This document shows, in pieces, positions 45,293-56,232 of a DNA stretch of 64,000 nucleotides. A program made the translations under genes and the position numbers. A model generated the notes under the pieces. It saw only the letters and a program-made list of their open reading frames with translations. It was not told the DNA's origin and did not search any database. The stretch's first letter is position 1. Every line of letters begins with the position of its first letter. Source of the DNA: Candidula unifasciata (lineage: Eukaryota > Mollusca > Gastropoda > Stylommatophora > Geomitridae); assembly GCA_905116865.2 (NCBI GenBank), contig CAJHNH020006667.1:1495012-1559011 (forward strand). The letters are read 5' to 3'.

Positions 45293-45451
45293 ACAGGATT
45301 ACGGAGTAAACGAACATCTTTTTAAATTATACTAGAGTTTATTTGTGACCGGTCAATGCGCAGTTAAAACAAATACAGGAGTGTCAGAAAAGTTGTACAT
45401 TACACGTTGAGTGAGACAGGAGACCACTACTGTTCATCACATAGGAGTTAG

Positions 45452-45699
45452 CTGCGTATCCTTTACAGGACGTTGAAGAACCAACCCTAACAGCCCCTGG
45501 CTATTGTGTGGTTTTTCTAAGCAAATTTACGTCCAGTATTTGCCATTGCTTTCCAGTAGTTTGCCATGCCTCTGGACGGTCGGCTTTCTTGATACCACTG
45601 TCGAAATCAACGCAAGGCGCCTGGTCCGCAGCTGGGATCGAACCCGGAATTCCGGCATTACGAAGCGTTCGCATCGACTTAGCCACAGAGCCGACGTTC
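45452..45699 (-). repeat. tRNA-derived SINE (tSINE-1), minus strand
   Basis: In reverse it contains TGGGATCGAACCCGG and CGCATCGACTTAGCCACAGA, and at the left GCTGCGTATCCTTTACAGGA. A partial duplication of 'TTTGCCAT(G/T)GC' at 45,548-45,572 marks a small internal repeat. Confidence 0.88.
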
Positions 45700-45724
45700 A
45701 TACGCTGACTAAATTTGCAAATCA

Positions 45725-46745
45725 TTTACCATCAGCGAGAGAGACAACATCGGAGAATTACTAAATGAACTGCTTTTCTCCAATGACCAGGCAACCCTAG
45801 CCCCAACAGCAGTACTACAAGAACATAAAAAACCTCTCTCAGAATGTGACAACTATGACATTAAGATTAAAGTTGACAAAACTTTCTCCAGAAAAGGAAG
45901 AACCACCAGTATGAAAATTGATGAACACCAGGTAAATCAGGCGAACGATTTTACGTATCAGGGGAGCATTTCTTCAGAAGACGGAAGAATCAATAAAGAA
46001 ATCCAACAAAAATGCAATGAAGCCAATCAAGTGTGATGCCAAAGAGCCCAATTTTTAAATGCAAGTATGTGAATATGAACACTTAAAATAAAAACATTGT
46101 TCAACACAGTATTCTTCCTAACGATATGCTACCATTGTCAAATATGAACATTTCCCCGTGTGGGTTTCGGGGCCCCATCGTGGGGAAAACAAGAATAGAC
46201 CCACTGCCTACCCAAAAGCATGTCGTAGGAGTCGACTAATTGGGGACCTTCCTTTGAAGTCGGAGTGAATCTGCCTGAGAGGTAAGGAACCAACAGTCTG
46301 CATTCAAGTGAATCAGATCTGTAAAACTGATGCACACGCAACACTCAGGTTCTGGAGCAGGACTGCAGTTTAGAAGTGGACGAACAACCAGAACTTTTCA
46401 CCAGAGTATACAGCTGGTGAACGCGAAGAAGAAAGAAATATGAACATTGTCTTCAGAAGACAGAAGGAGAATAGTCACGACAAAAATGAAATGTTTACGT
46501 ATTATGCTAGGTGTAACGAGGAAAGATCGACTTAGGAACAATGATATCAGGAGGAGAGTCGGCACAGAACCAATATTGAACTTTATAGTTAGACAATAAA
46601 TCAAATGGTTTGGCCATGTAACAAGATTGGCCTCAGACAGGGCACCACAGAGAGCAGTGTTATACACATACAACAGTAACAGGGTCAGAGGTTGACCACG
46701 CAGAAGATTTGGGATGCACAAATATCAGATACACTGAAAATTACT
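45725..46745 (+). pseudogene. LINE reverse transcriptase fragment interrupted by a GAA-SINE
   Basis: The plus-strand frame encodes the thumb region (NDFTYQGSISSEDGRINKEI, then QQKCNEANQV) before the SINE. After it come MKCLRIMLGVTRKDRLRNND, IRRRVGTEPIL, a stop, and KWFGHVTRLASDRAPQRAV. These are the conserved C-terminal phrases of non-LTR retrotransposon ORF2 (M-x-x-L-R-x-x-x-G-V-T-R-x-D-R-x-x-N and W-F/W-G-H-V). The 5' part is missing. Removing the SINE joins the two halves, with one target copy left between them. Stops make it a pseudogene. Confidence 0.85.
46153..46435 (+). repeat. GAA-SINE nested in the LINE, with 13-bp target duplication
   Basis: Starts TCCCCGTGTGGGTTTCGGGG and ends GCGAAGAAGAAAG. 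AAATATGAACATT flanks it at 46,140-46,152 and 46,436-46,448. It is very similar to the copy at 571-861. Confidence 0.92.
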
Positions 46746-46971
46746 TAATAGGAAATGAACAGAAGGAAATGTCCGTTACATATTATAAGCTCAATGTGTA
46801 TTTGAACCAAAGATCTTCGTGAAGGCAGGCAAGCTGTGGTAGATGTACATTTTCTTAACAATGTTTGGCAATAAGGAAAAAAAGGGGGGAGGGGGAAGGA
46901 GAGAGAAGTACACGATTTAATTAAAACGCTTGGATTTTATTTGAAAGTTCAGGTTTTAATTTAACAGCACA
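46746..46971. other. Unassigned sequence
   Basis: No gene or repeat recognised. Confidence 0.35.
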
Positions 46972-48068
46972 GTTCGTGACTAACCTGCACAGTTCATGAC
47001 TAATCTTCACAGTGCGTGGCTAACCAGCACAGTTCATGACTAATCTGCACAGTTCATGACTAATCTGCACAGTTCATGACTAATCTGCACAATGCGTGGC
47101 TAATCTGCACAGCGCGTGGCTAATGTGTGAAGTTCTGGCTAATCTGCACAGTTCATGACTAGTCTGCACAGTGCGTGGCTAATCTCCACAGTTCATGACT
47201 AATCTGCACAGTGCGTGGCTAATTTGCACAGTTCATGACTAATCTGCACAGTGCGTGGCTAACCAGCACAGTTCATGACTAATCTGTACCGCTAATGACT
47301 AATCTGCACAGTTCATGACTAATCTGCACAGTTCATGACTAATCTGCACAGTTCATGACTAATCTGCGCAGTGCGTGGCTAACCAGCACAGTTCATGACT
47401 AATCTGCACAGTGCGTGGCTAATCTGCACAGTGCGTGACTAATATGCACAGTTCGTGACTAATCTGCACAGTTCGTGGCTAATCTGCACAGTTCGTGGCT
47501 AATCTGCACAGTTCGTGGCTAATCTGCACAGTGCGTGACTAATCTGCACAGTGCGTGGCTAATCTGCACAGTGCGTGACTAATCTGCACAGTTCGTGGCT
47601 AATCTGCACAGTTCGTGGCTAATGTGTGAAGTTCTGGCTAATCTGCATAGCTTGTAGCTATAATCTGCACAGTTCATGGCAAACCTGCACAGCTTGTAGC
47701 TAAAATCTGCACAGTTCATGGCAAACCTGCACAGCTTGTAGCTATAATCTGCACAGTTCATGGCAAACCTGCACAGCTTGTAGCTAAAATCTGCACAGTT
47801 CGTGGCTAATGTGTGAAGTTCTGGCTAATCTGCATAGCTTGTAGCTATAATCTGCACAGTTCATGGCAAACCTGCACAGCTTGTAGCTAAAATCTGCACA
47901 GTTCGTAGCTAATGTGCACTGTTCGTGGCTAACCTGCACAGCTTGTATTTATAATCTGCACAGCTAGTAGCTAACTTGCACAGTTTGTGGCTAACCTGCA
48001 CAGTTTGTGGCTAACCTGCACCGCCTGTGGCTATAATATGCCTAGTTCGTGGCTAATCTGCACATCTC
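46972..48068. repeat. 20-bp satellite, about 50 copies with higher-order variants
   Basis: The basic unit is AATCTGCACAGTTCATGACT with TTCATGACT, GTGCGTGGCT and TTCGTGGCT variants. From about 47,640 a longer unit appears (AGCTTGTAGCTATAATCTGC then ACAGTTCATGGCAAACCTGC) and recurs at least three times. So a higher-order repeat has formed on one side. The NCADYSYKLCRFAM-type frame is an artefact. Confidence 0.96.
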
Positions 48069-48137
48069 TCTGCGACTGGACGAGCGAGCCACGCGGCCCT
48101 ATATTCCCGGGTTCAGGAAGCCATGTCTTATACATAC

Positions 48138-48138
48138 A

Positions 48139-48182
<44 letters not shown>

Positions 48183-48212
48183 TGTGTGTGCGTGTGAATG
48201 TGTGTGTGTGTG
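48138..48212. repeat. (GT)n microsatellite
   Basis: GT units with CGCGTG interruptions. Confidence 0.95.
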
Positions 48213-48744
48213 ATTTGCAACAACAACAAAAAAAAGACTTTTTTACCTAAAAGAAAACAATATAAACTACACTACCTTTGATGTGACTCACAAACTGTAG
48301 AGGTAACACCTTTCTGCTAGACAATATAATAAACGGCAGTCTGTAACTCAATGGATGGCAAAGATGACATGCTCTAAGAGCAAGAAAAGATACATTACTT
48401 CAGCCACTGGCGAGCTTTGGGTAAGCTCCAAAATCCGCATCATCTCCATGTCACCTGACACTGTGGTATTAAGTCCGTCTCCAGTGTCGTCTGCATCATT
48501 ACTTCTCCCAGCCATAAGCCGGGAAGGGGACACACTGAGCCAGGCCTGGCTGGTAACTAGTGATCCCTCATGGGATCAAAGATGGACAACGTGTGACACA
48601 GGTAATAGCCAGGTGTTTGTAAGATCTATTACCTGTAGATTTTTTTTTTAACGTATCCAAAAACCATGAGTTGTAAACCCTTTGGCTCGGTACTATGGAT
48701 ATCGCCACCCTTCGGCATTGATTCCATTATAGTTACTGTTATTC
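48213..48744. other. Unassigned sequence with short open frames
   Basis: Frames of 98 codons (plus, 48,355-48,651) and 61 codons (minus, 48,348-48,533) lie in normal-complexity sequence. The minus frame includes SPSRLMAGRSNDADDTGDG, which I do not recognise. Neither has supporting splice or promoter signals. Confidence 0.3.
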
Positions 48745-48860
48745 TGGGTGAAATGTGGCTTTTCTGCCTACCCCCGGGAGTGAACCCGGACCACAAGGAG
48801 TTCGTCACCCGGCCGCCGCGAAAGTCAGGTTTAACCAACTTCACTAGAGAGCCGGGCATT
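48745..48860 (-). repeat. tRNA-derived SINE head, minus strand
   Basis: The minus strand reads CCGGCTCTCTAGTGAAGTTG (A-box side), and further on CCGGGTTCACTCCCGGG, which holds a B box. No 3' body could be matched to the other SINE families here. Confidence 0.55.
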
Positions 48861-49284
48861 ACCTGTAGATAGACTACTCCTCCTACTAGACCAACTCAAC
48901 GAATTTTTTTTTATAGTCCCTGGTGTTTGGGTGTTCGGTCGTCACGTTCTTCCCAGCCTTCTGCCTTGAGTACTATCATTGTATGTTTTTACATTTATAA
49001 AGCCATTAAATATTAGTCGCCTGTTATTATGTACTGAATGGTAAACAAATAGAATAATATAATTGAAATAATATAAAATGTGTAAATAAAATATATTACA
49101 AAGAGAACGCTTATACACATTGGTGGGTGGGGGGAGTTGCGCTGTTCCCTAAAACTATTCTGAGCTCCCTGCCCCCCACCTCCGCCACAACTACCCTCCC
49201 CCCAAAAATGGGGCTGGGGGGGGGGGTAGGGGAGGAGCCCTCACAGTGCTCAAGTATCCTGTTTTTAGAACCCATTCTTATACC
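48861..49284. other. Unassigned sequence with C and G runs
   Basis: AT-rich to about 49,110, then C-rich and G-rich low-complexity sequence at 49,168-49,233. Confidence 0.4.
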
Positions 49285-49670
49285 ATAGGTGTACTTAAAA
49301 CAACTATACATCGTAGTCGTAGGTAAAACTACCATATACTGTAGTCGTAAGTAAAATAACCATATACCGTAGCCATAATTAAAAAAAAAATTATATATGT
49401 AGTTGCAGGTAAAAGAACCATACATCGTATTCGTAGGCAAAAACAACCATTTACCCTAGTAATCATATATATAAAAGAAAAAAAAAATCATCTGATGTAG
49501 TCGTAAGCAAAACAGCTATAGATATACAACAGAGAAATACGGTAATTCTATTCAACCCACTCAGCTTGGTCCTAAATAAAGGAACCATATACCGCAGTCA
49601 TATGTAAATTCCCAACACTTACTGGTCATAGGTAAATCATCTATGAACCGTAGTCTTAGCTGAAACACTA
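49285..49670. repeat. Degenerate minisatellite, unit about 28-30 bp
   Basis: Repeated ACCATATACTGTAGTCGTAA-type phrases with GTAAA spacers. Further scraps lie at 50,080-50,135 (CACATACCGCGTTCTTAACC, CCATACCCCGCAGTGTCAGC), so an insertion has split the array. Confidence 0.7.
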
Positions 49671-49671
49671 G

Positions 49672-49835
49672 GTCGACTCAGCCTTAAATTGTTACCAGGT
49701 AAAGTCCTGGGAAGTAACAGCGGCCGGTGTGCCAATGACCTCTTCACCCCCCCCCCCCCCCCCCAACAAACCCCCCCCCCCCCCAAATCCCAACTGGTCT
49801 ATAAGATATATGTCTAGCCCTATATGCTCAATAGG
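49672..49835 (+). repeat. tRNA-derived SINE (tSINE-2), 3' part, inserted in the minisatellite
   Basis: Contains AGGTCGACTCAGCCTTAAAT, TACCAGGTAAAGTCCTGGGA, AGTAACAGCGGCCGGTGTGC and ACTGGTCTATAAGATATATG. Two C-runs at 49,747-49,785 have expanded inside it. Confidence 0.75.
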
Positions 49836-50699
49836 CATGAAGGCATGGAAGGAATGCAATTCAACCCTACCAGGACAGCAAAACAAGCGGTAAAACATGC
49901 GGTGACACAAAGTGCCATCATTCGGATGAGAATCACTGGCGCGCAAATCCCAGATCAACCGTTAGGTTATAGAAGGGCCCCCGGCAACAGCCAGGAAGGA
50001 GCTTTAAAATATCAATAAACTGCGCCCCCTACTGAGACCGCTATAATCAAAGGCGTGGAAAATAGTCCTTTAATTTACTAGCTGAAAAATCCACATACCG
50101 CGTTCTTAACCGAAACATCCATACCCCGCAGTGTCAGCTAAATCGCTGGGCAGGTTTCTGTCACTGAGTTAATTCACGGAGATTTTCTGTCAACAGCCAT
50201 AGCACTGTACTGGCCGTTAGGGAAGGAAGCAATTTATGGGTCCATGTACCGTTAAGTATATTCCGGTTGCAGACACCATACCCTGCATTCCATCTCCCTT
50301 TCTCCCACATGAATGAATGTAATTATAGATTTTCCTTTATTTACAAACGAACAAATATGCAGATGTTATTGTCAGAAATATTACACATAAAGAATGAACA
50401 GGAGATATTATTTGTTGCCAAAGACAAGCCAAAGGATATCAGAGAAACATAGCTGGTTGTAACAGATGTTGGCTGCGCATTACACAGGGTATTTTGTAAC
50501 AAGCAAAGCAGCTGTAACAAGGCATTATTTGTGTGTAAAATGTTAATGAAGAATAGTAAAGTATTATTCTGTAACGGAATACTCTTCGAGCGGAAGATGG
50601 CCGCTGTCTAATATTTTAACATTATTCTGTAGTGGGACATTATTTGTGCGTAGAATGCCCGCTGTGTAACAGTCAACATTATTCTGTAACAGGATATAT
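49836..50699. other. Unassigned sequence with a degenerate local repeat
   Basis: The interval 50,480-50,695 contains four recurrences of ATTCTGTAACGG/ATTCTGTAGTGG-like phrases about 60 bp apart. No gene recognised. Confidence 0.4.
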
Positions 50700-50874
50700 G
50701 TGGAAGGCGAGGCAGGGGTCAACCACCGCGAAGATGAATACAAGACATTGAGGATGCATTGTCATTGAAAGCACATGGGGCCTGAAATCTGGCTAGGAAA
50801 AGGGATACTTTCAGGCATGCCGTGAAGAGAGCGACGTTCTGTAAAGAACTTGCTGATTGATGATGATGATGGGA
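50700..50874 (+). pseudogene. LINE 3' end remnant with (TGA)n tail
   Basis: GGAAGGCGAGGCAGGGGTCA resembles the codons for the basic G-R-x-G-R-P-x-x-x-W segment that ends LINE ORF2. After about 150 bp the sequence stops in TGATTGATGATGATGATG. The tail type matches the LINE end at 18,943. Confidence 0.5.
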
Positions 50875-50984
50875 TATTATCTGAGTACAAGACAAGCCTT
50901 CCGGTCAAGATGGCGAGGCGAGGGGATGTTTATTTTTCGACCAGCCTCTAACCGGGGTCAGTTTCAGACACCCTAGAGTAGAAG
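50875..50984. other. Unassigned sequence
   Basis: Short spacer between the LINE end and the SINE fragment. Nothing recognised. Confidence 0.3.
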
Positions 50985-51150
50985 TTGTGTTAAACTACAG
51001 ACAGTGAACCAACTGTCTGCATACAAATACTCCACACCTGTAAAACGGAGGTGCACGCAACACTCGCGTTCTGAAAGAAGACTTAAATCAAGAAAAAGAC
51101 AAGCAGAACTTTCCGCCGCAGTTTAAGCCGGTGAAAGCAAAGGAGAAGAC
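50985..51150 (+). repeat. GAA-SINE, 5'-truncated copy
   Basis: Contains GAACCAACTGTCTGCATACA, CTGTAAAACGGAGGTGCACG, CAACACTCGCGTTCTGA and GCAGAACTTTCCGCCGCAGT. The tail is only AAGGAGAAGA. Confidence 0.75.
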
Positions 51151-51962
51151 TGCAATATTCATTCCATTACCTGAAATGTCAAGTGATTTAAACAGCTGAC
51201 ATTTTCGTTTTAGAAAACCTCTATTGTATACTTATGCAACACAAGTTACCGCAAATAGATTTCTGAAGATATAATAACCTTAGGTAGACGGCAAATAAAC
51301 ACCGACAGCTGAGACGCGGAATGCTAGACACGTGTTTGTATGTGTGGGTGTGTATTTACATTCTCCATTAAAAATATGACACATTACAGTAGGCACATAA
51401 TCCGTTAGCTTACACCAATCTTCGTTTGGCACGGTGCGAACTTCTCTAACTTGCCAGAACGGCGTTTGAAAGTGTGTGTTTAGAATTGTCTGAAAACGAA
51501 ACAAATCCGTTATAAAAACTGGCATATATACATTTTGGGAGAAAAGATGCCTTGAAACGAATGATTAAAGGGAGATATGAGGACTGAATCTATTGTACCC
51601 GGTATTTATTCCATATGGCTGGCCACCTGCCGACAACATGATATATAGCACAAATTCAGTATCTTCATCTTCTTGTTCTTCCTCTCCTTCTCCTCACCCC
51701 CCCCCCCCTTTTCACCACAAGACAAGGCGAGAAGATCTTTTGGCATCTGTCTAGAGATGGGGGTGGGGTGGGGGATGTCAGGTTAGGAAATGATGCACAC
51801 CGTTTCAGATTGCAGAATGCGAAAAGGCGTGATCGCCAGATTTAGTCGGTAAGGCACTTGATGATGGTTATGACGATGGTGATGATAGTGATGATGATGA
51901 TAAGGTTCGAACTTAAGATCTTCCTGCTGGTATGCAGGCATCATGTGACTAATACATAGTAC
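51151..51962. other. Unassigned sequence
   Basis: ATG/GAT repeats at 51,862-51,902 and a C-run at 51,697-51,708. No gene recognised. Confidence 0.35.
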
Positions 51963-52130
51963 AAAGGAATCTTTTCTACGCCTTTAGGCTTGTTGGAAAT
52001 TGCGGGCTGGACATTTATTTTATAGAGCCATGGTACTAGGTAGGTAATGTTTTCAGCATCGCGCCGGTCGCCTTTACTTCCCAGGACTACCTGATACCCA
52101 CACTAGCCGCTACACCGCAGCGTCTCTGAA
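51963..52130 (-). repeat. tRNA-derived SINE (tSINE-2), minus strand
   Basis: In reverse it contains GCATCGCGCCGGTCGCCTTT, ACTTCCCAGGACTACCTG and GCCGCTACACCGCAGCGTCT. Confidence 0.75.
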
Positions 52131-52739
52131 CACAGTGTGCTTGTTGTTAATTATAGAACTTGAATCTGCTTCACTTTTCAAAAAAACGCCTGGAAATAGC
52201 AGGACTGTAATCTATAAAATATGAAATAGCTCAACTATAACAACACAAATGTCTGAAGAAAATGGACAGTGCCCGGAATCCAAAGTGACCAGATCAATGA
52301 GAAGTACAAGCAGACGAGAAACACGAATCAATTTACGTCTCACGGACGGATTTAAAAATAAACTTAAACAGAAGCAGCTAGTATATGCGACACTTGAATG
52401 TGGACAATGAATGACAGAAATTGTTAATTCTGAGATATCCAAACATTACGTTTACAAACTCACGCTAAACGATGAAAACAGTGAAAATGTCACAAGCTGA
52501 ATGTTGAATGCTGAATCAAGAATCGACATCACAGCACTCGGGACACCCCTATAAGCGCTCCGTCCCCATCTTCAGCAGCAAGCGAAGAGTTCCAATTCAG
52601 TAGCTGACTGATTGTGAACCCTTCTCGCCTTTTCTCTGAGTATAGAGCGCCGGCCATATCCCCTCGTCACTTCTCGCAGTGCCATTTTCCCCCGACCGTA
52701 ACGATCTATCTGTGCCTTCATACTGTTCAATCCCCCCCC
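52131..52739. other. Unassigned sequence
   Basis: No gene or element recognised. Confidence 0.35.
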
Positions 52740-53960
52740 ACAAAATCCAGTGTGTTATAGATCAGTTAACCACCAAACGGTGCTAAACCGGCTAGTCTAT
52801 CTGCTTGCTCATTTCCTAACACACCGGCATGACCTGGAGAAAATATCCAAAGGATGCTAACTACCCAGGACCTCTGAAGAGATGCTTGCCACTCTGCACG
52901 GAGCATACCTGTCTCCACCTTTCTCAGCATGCTCTGTGCGTCAGTTACGATCACGGCATGTGTGTACAGCTGATTCTTAAGCTACCTGAAGGCAGCAGTG
53001 ACTGTCTCCACCTCCATTCTCAAACTAGACGTTGTGATATCCTATGCCAGACTTTGTGGCACAAAGCGAAGTCCATTCAACTTTGCCATGAACACCCATG
53101 CAATTCGTCTGCCCCTCAACACAGAGCCATCTGTATAGATAATCACATCACCTGGGCGGGAATATTGTCATAAATCATTTGTGGAGCTTTTGTTTCTGTA
53201 GCACTGGCTAGCCAGTCCCTGCACTCACGACTCAAAGTGATAAGAACCCTACACAAGTCTGAAACTTGCACGGACACTTTAACCCACTCTTCTGCTAGCT
53301 TAAATGTATGGAGCCTGCACACGTGTCCAATCGTGTCTTCAGCTTGTGCCATCCAAGACCTTACTCTTTTCAGTCTATGACCCTTAGCTCTACCCAGGGC
53401 TTCATGCAGGAGGTGCTTCTTGTCTTCAGTTACTCTGAGATATGACTTTGCTTGCAAAATGTTGAGCCTATCAGCAATAGTAGGCAGTGCAAGTATTTAT
53501 TTCACACATACTGTCGGGGTATTTCTTGTACATCAAATTACCCGCATGGCTTCATTCTGTATGCGTTCGAGTTTCATCAGCTGACTCTTTGATATGGTAA
53601 GCATTCTAAATTAATAATCTATTACCGATAGGATCACAAGCTGGAACATTGTTTACAACATTATTTGTTCCATGTTCATTGCTGCAATAATCTTGAGAGC
53701 ATTTAGTCCTTTTTTTTTTTTTTTTGGTATGTCACCGCACCTGCTTCTACATGATCCTCGAAGGACAGACTTCTATCGAAAATGATACCCAGGTACCTGT
53801 TTGCTTTCTCTTTTGATGTTATTATCATTAACTGTGAGACTTGGAACATTAGCTCTTACAGTTCTATTTTTCAGAGAGCACCACAAAACAGCTGCCTTTT
53901 CTGAACTGATGACAGCACCCATTTCTGCACACAAGCTTTGTCACAAGCTCTGAATATCTA
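52740..53960 (-). pseudogene. LINE fragment, reverse transcriptase thumb to RNase H
   Basis: Minus strand. The 5' side encodes RYLGIIFDRSLSFEDHVE (reverse transcriptase end). Next comes the linker DKKHLLHEALGRAKGHRLKR, and last an RNase H end with IVTDAQSMLRKVETG and FSPGHAGVLGNEQADRLAG. The linker is clearly the same protein family as in the LINE at 33,342-34,409 (DKKHPLHQALFSEKGDRLKR). The reading frame is broken several times. It is a second, older and longer copy, and no target duplication was found. Confidence 0.82.
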
Positions 53961-54605
53961 GGCTCTATAATAAACAGCGACAAAGACTGTTTAATAGAAG
54001 TCAAAAGCAGAAGCAAGGAAATCAAGGTCACATTTTTGAGTGCATGTATTTTCCATTTAGCAACACAAGACGCGTGAATCGTTGGCGCAGTCACTAAAAG
54101 TAAACTTGCTACTGCAGTCGAGTCTGTCTGACCGAGAGGTGCAAATATTTTGTTAGGGAATCAGCAGAAGAAAGGTCCTTTCTCGGAGCGAACAAAGGAG
54201 ATCTGAAGAGGGAAATTGTTTGTTATTGGGTGCCTCCTCCATATTCAGTGATAGCTGCACTGCACTCATTGCTGTATTTGGTCTATCACTGTGGAGACTA
54301 CAATCCCTCACAAAGCTTGACACTGGTATCACTGGCGGACATCGTAAGAACGGCAAGTATGAGCACACAAACATACACACACACATATGCACACAGGCAC
54401 ACACAATAATAATAATAAACAACCCGCCATTAAAAAAAATAGTACTTGGAGAGTTATAAAACACGTTAACTAGTCGGCGACGCCCACGGATATAGAAGTA
54501 CCAGCATACTCCCTGTGCCGATGCTAAGAAAACGTGCGGGAAGGAGGATCAGCTCCCTTTTATAAGTTTTATAGGAGATCATTAGGAACTCAAGAGGTCT
54601 GTAAG
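53961..54605. other. Unassigned sequence
   Basis: Short CA-rich patch at 54,365-54,402. No gene recognised. Confidence 0.35.
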
Positions 54606-54835
54606 TAAAGTAAAGGGTCCTATTCCACGCCTTCGGGCATACTAAGCATATACGGCTGGACTTATATTTTATAAACAAATCAGCACTCGGTGGGTAATAT
54701 GGTCGACATCACGCTGGCCTTTACTTCCTGGACTGTACACAGAGGTCTGAAGACAGGAATTGTGTGCCGTCTACATAATCAAGGATGACTGCAGTGGTAC
54801 CCACTCAAGGTTGGGTCGATCAGTGTGGTGGAGAG
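54606..54835 (-). repeat. tRNA-derived SINE (tSINE-2), minus strand
   Basis: In reverse it contains GGGTCCTATTCCACGCCTTC, GCACTCGGTGGGTAATATGG, CACGCTGGCCTTTACTTCC and CTCAAGGTTGGGTCGATCAG. Confidence 0.75.
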
Positions 54836-55635
54836 TAGTCTTGATGACATCCTTAAAACTTGCCGGAGAACGCTCAAATGAGAGTATGGCGCCTCATAAC
54901 AGGAGGAGACAGACGACAAACAAGGACATAAAGGAGGACGAGATCTTAAAGACAGAAGTCTAGACACAATAAACACCTCTAGAAGAAAACAACCACATGG
55001 GATATAAGCAGTACAAACAAACACAATACAGTTACACCCAGAAGACAGGTAAATGGATATGAAAAGCCACGGCCGACTCTATTTATAGGCCAACTTGGTC
55101 AACGGGGTTTCCCGTTTTTGTGCAAGTAGGGAGTCCCTCTGTAATCAGTTTTTTATCAAGGAGATGTATACACAAATTAAACTTACAGTTTCATTATTTT
55201 ACGACATATTTTATAGAATTATATGTCATTTTAAAGGTAAATAAGTGTGCTATTAAAATATAACAATAAAGGCTCTTACAGACATACAAAAAGGATTTTG
55301 CTACAGTTAACGTGAACATAAACATCAATAACTTGTAGATATAAACTGGAAGTTATTCCAGCAGAAGTAAAGAAATATTAGTGCACACTCTTTGATTCTG
55401 AGAGAGTATTGCATTAGAGGACCCGGGGGGGGGGGGGGGGGGGGGGGGGTTAAAAATTGTACTTTATCAAACTGAGCACATGAAAATACTGCTGTGAAAC
55501 ATACACATATCATACATAACATAAATATAACTGATTTATGGTCATTATTACTATTAGTAGACTACTACAATATGTAGTTACACTGTTATTTAATAATTAG
55601 TAAACAGGCAGAGTCAATATGACAGTGATCGCGAA
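54836..55635. other. Unassigned sequence containing a G25 run
   Basis: 25 consecutive G at 55,425-55,449. The rest is AT-rich with no recognised gene. Confidence 0.4.
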
Positions 55636-55774
55636 GAAGAAGATGATTCACAAAAATGAACACAGACCATACAACTGCAAATATCCATAAGAAGTAGATG
55701 AACAACCAGAAGATTCTGCCAGAGTTAACAGCCAGTGATTGCGAAGCAGAAGATGATTCACAAAAATGAACACA
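55636..55774 (+). repeat. Duplicated GAA-SINE tails with shared flank
   Basis: Two SINE 3' ends in the same direction each run into the same flank, GAAGATGATTCACAAAAATG AACACA (55,640 and 55,750 areas, split here for length). Between them is TAGATGAACAACCAGAAGAT followed by TCTGCCAGAGTTAACAGCC, the last part of the SINE body. Confidence 0.7.
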
Positions 55775-56187
55775 TAAACAGAGATGGGCGTGGGAAAAGC
55801 AAAACCCTCATCCGGACCAAGTTATTAAAGCGGAGGAATGAGACGTGTTCCGAATGACAACGTCAGTCATACCGGGATCCACAATTCTTGCCACAACAAA
55901 CCAAAGGAGCCATTAAACTTGGCACACTATAGAAATAGACCACAGTTATAACTGAAGTTGTTCTTAGCACAGGTAAACGTGGTCAAATTGCCCTCCTCCC
56001 CCACCCACCAAACAACAACGTGTGTGTGATGGGGGCATCGGGGGGAGGGGGGTGGGTGGGTGGGGTGGGTGGAGGGAAGTTCAGCACGTTTATACATTTC
56101 AGAAGGCTATGGGAGCTGGGGATGGGGAATCTAAGCTCAGTTTGAAATTATTATTATTATTGTTATTATTATTATTATTATTATTAT
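55775..56187. other. Unassigned sequence ending in (TTA)n
   Basis: C-rich and G-rich patches at 55,990-56,080 and a (TTA)n array at 56,149-56,187. No gene recognised. Confidence 0.4.
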
Positions 56188-56232
56188 GAGCGCTTCTTTC
56201 GAAGTCAGAGTGCATCTGCATGAGAGGCTAAG
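56188..56232 (+). repeat. GAA-SINE cut off by the LTR element
   Basis: GCTTCTTTCGAAGTCAGAGT followed by GCATCTGCATGAGAGGCTAAG is the middle of a GAA-SINE. It stops exactly where the LTR begins (TGTAATG at 56,233), so the LTR element appears to have inserted into this SINE. Confidence 0.75.
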
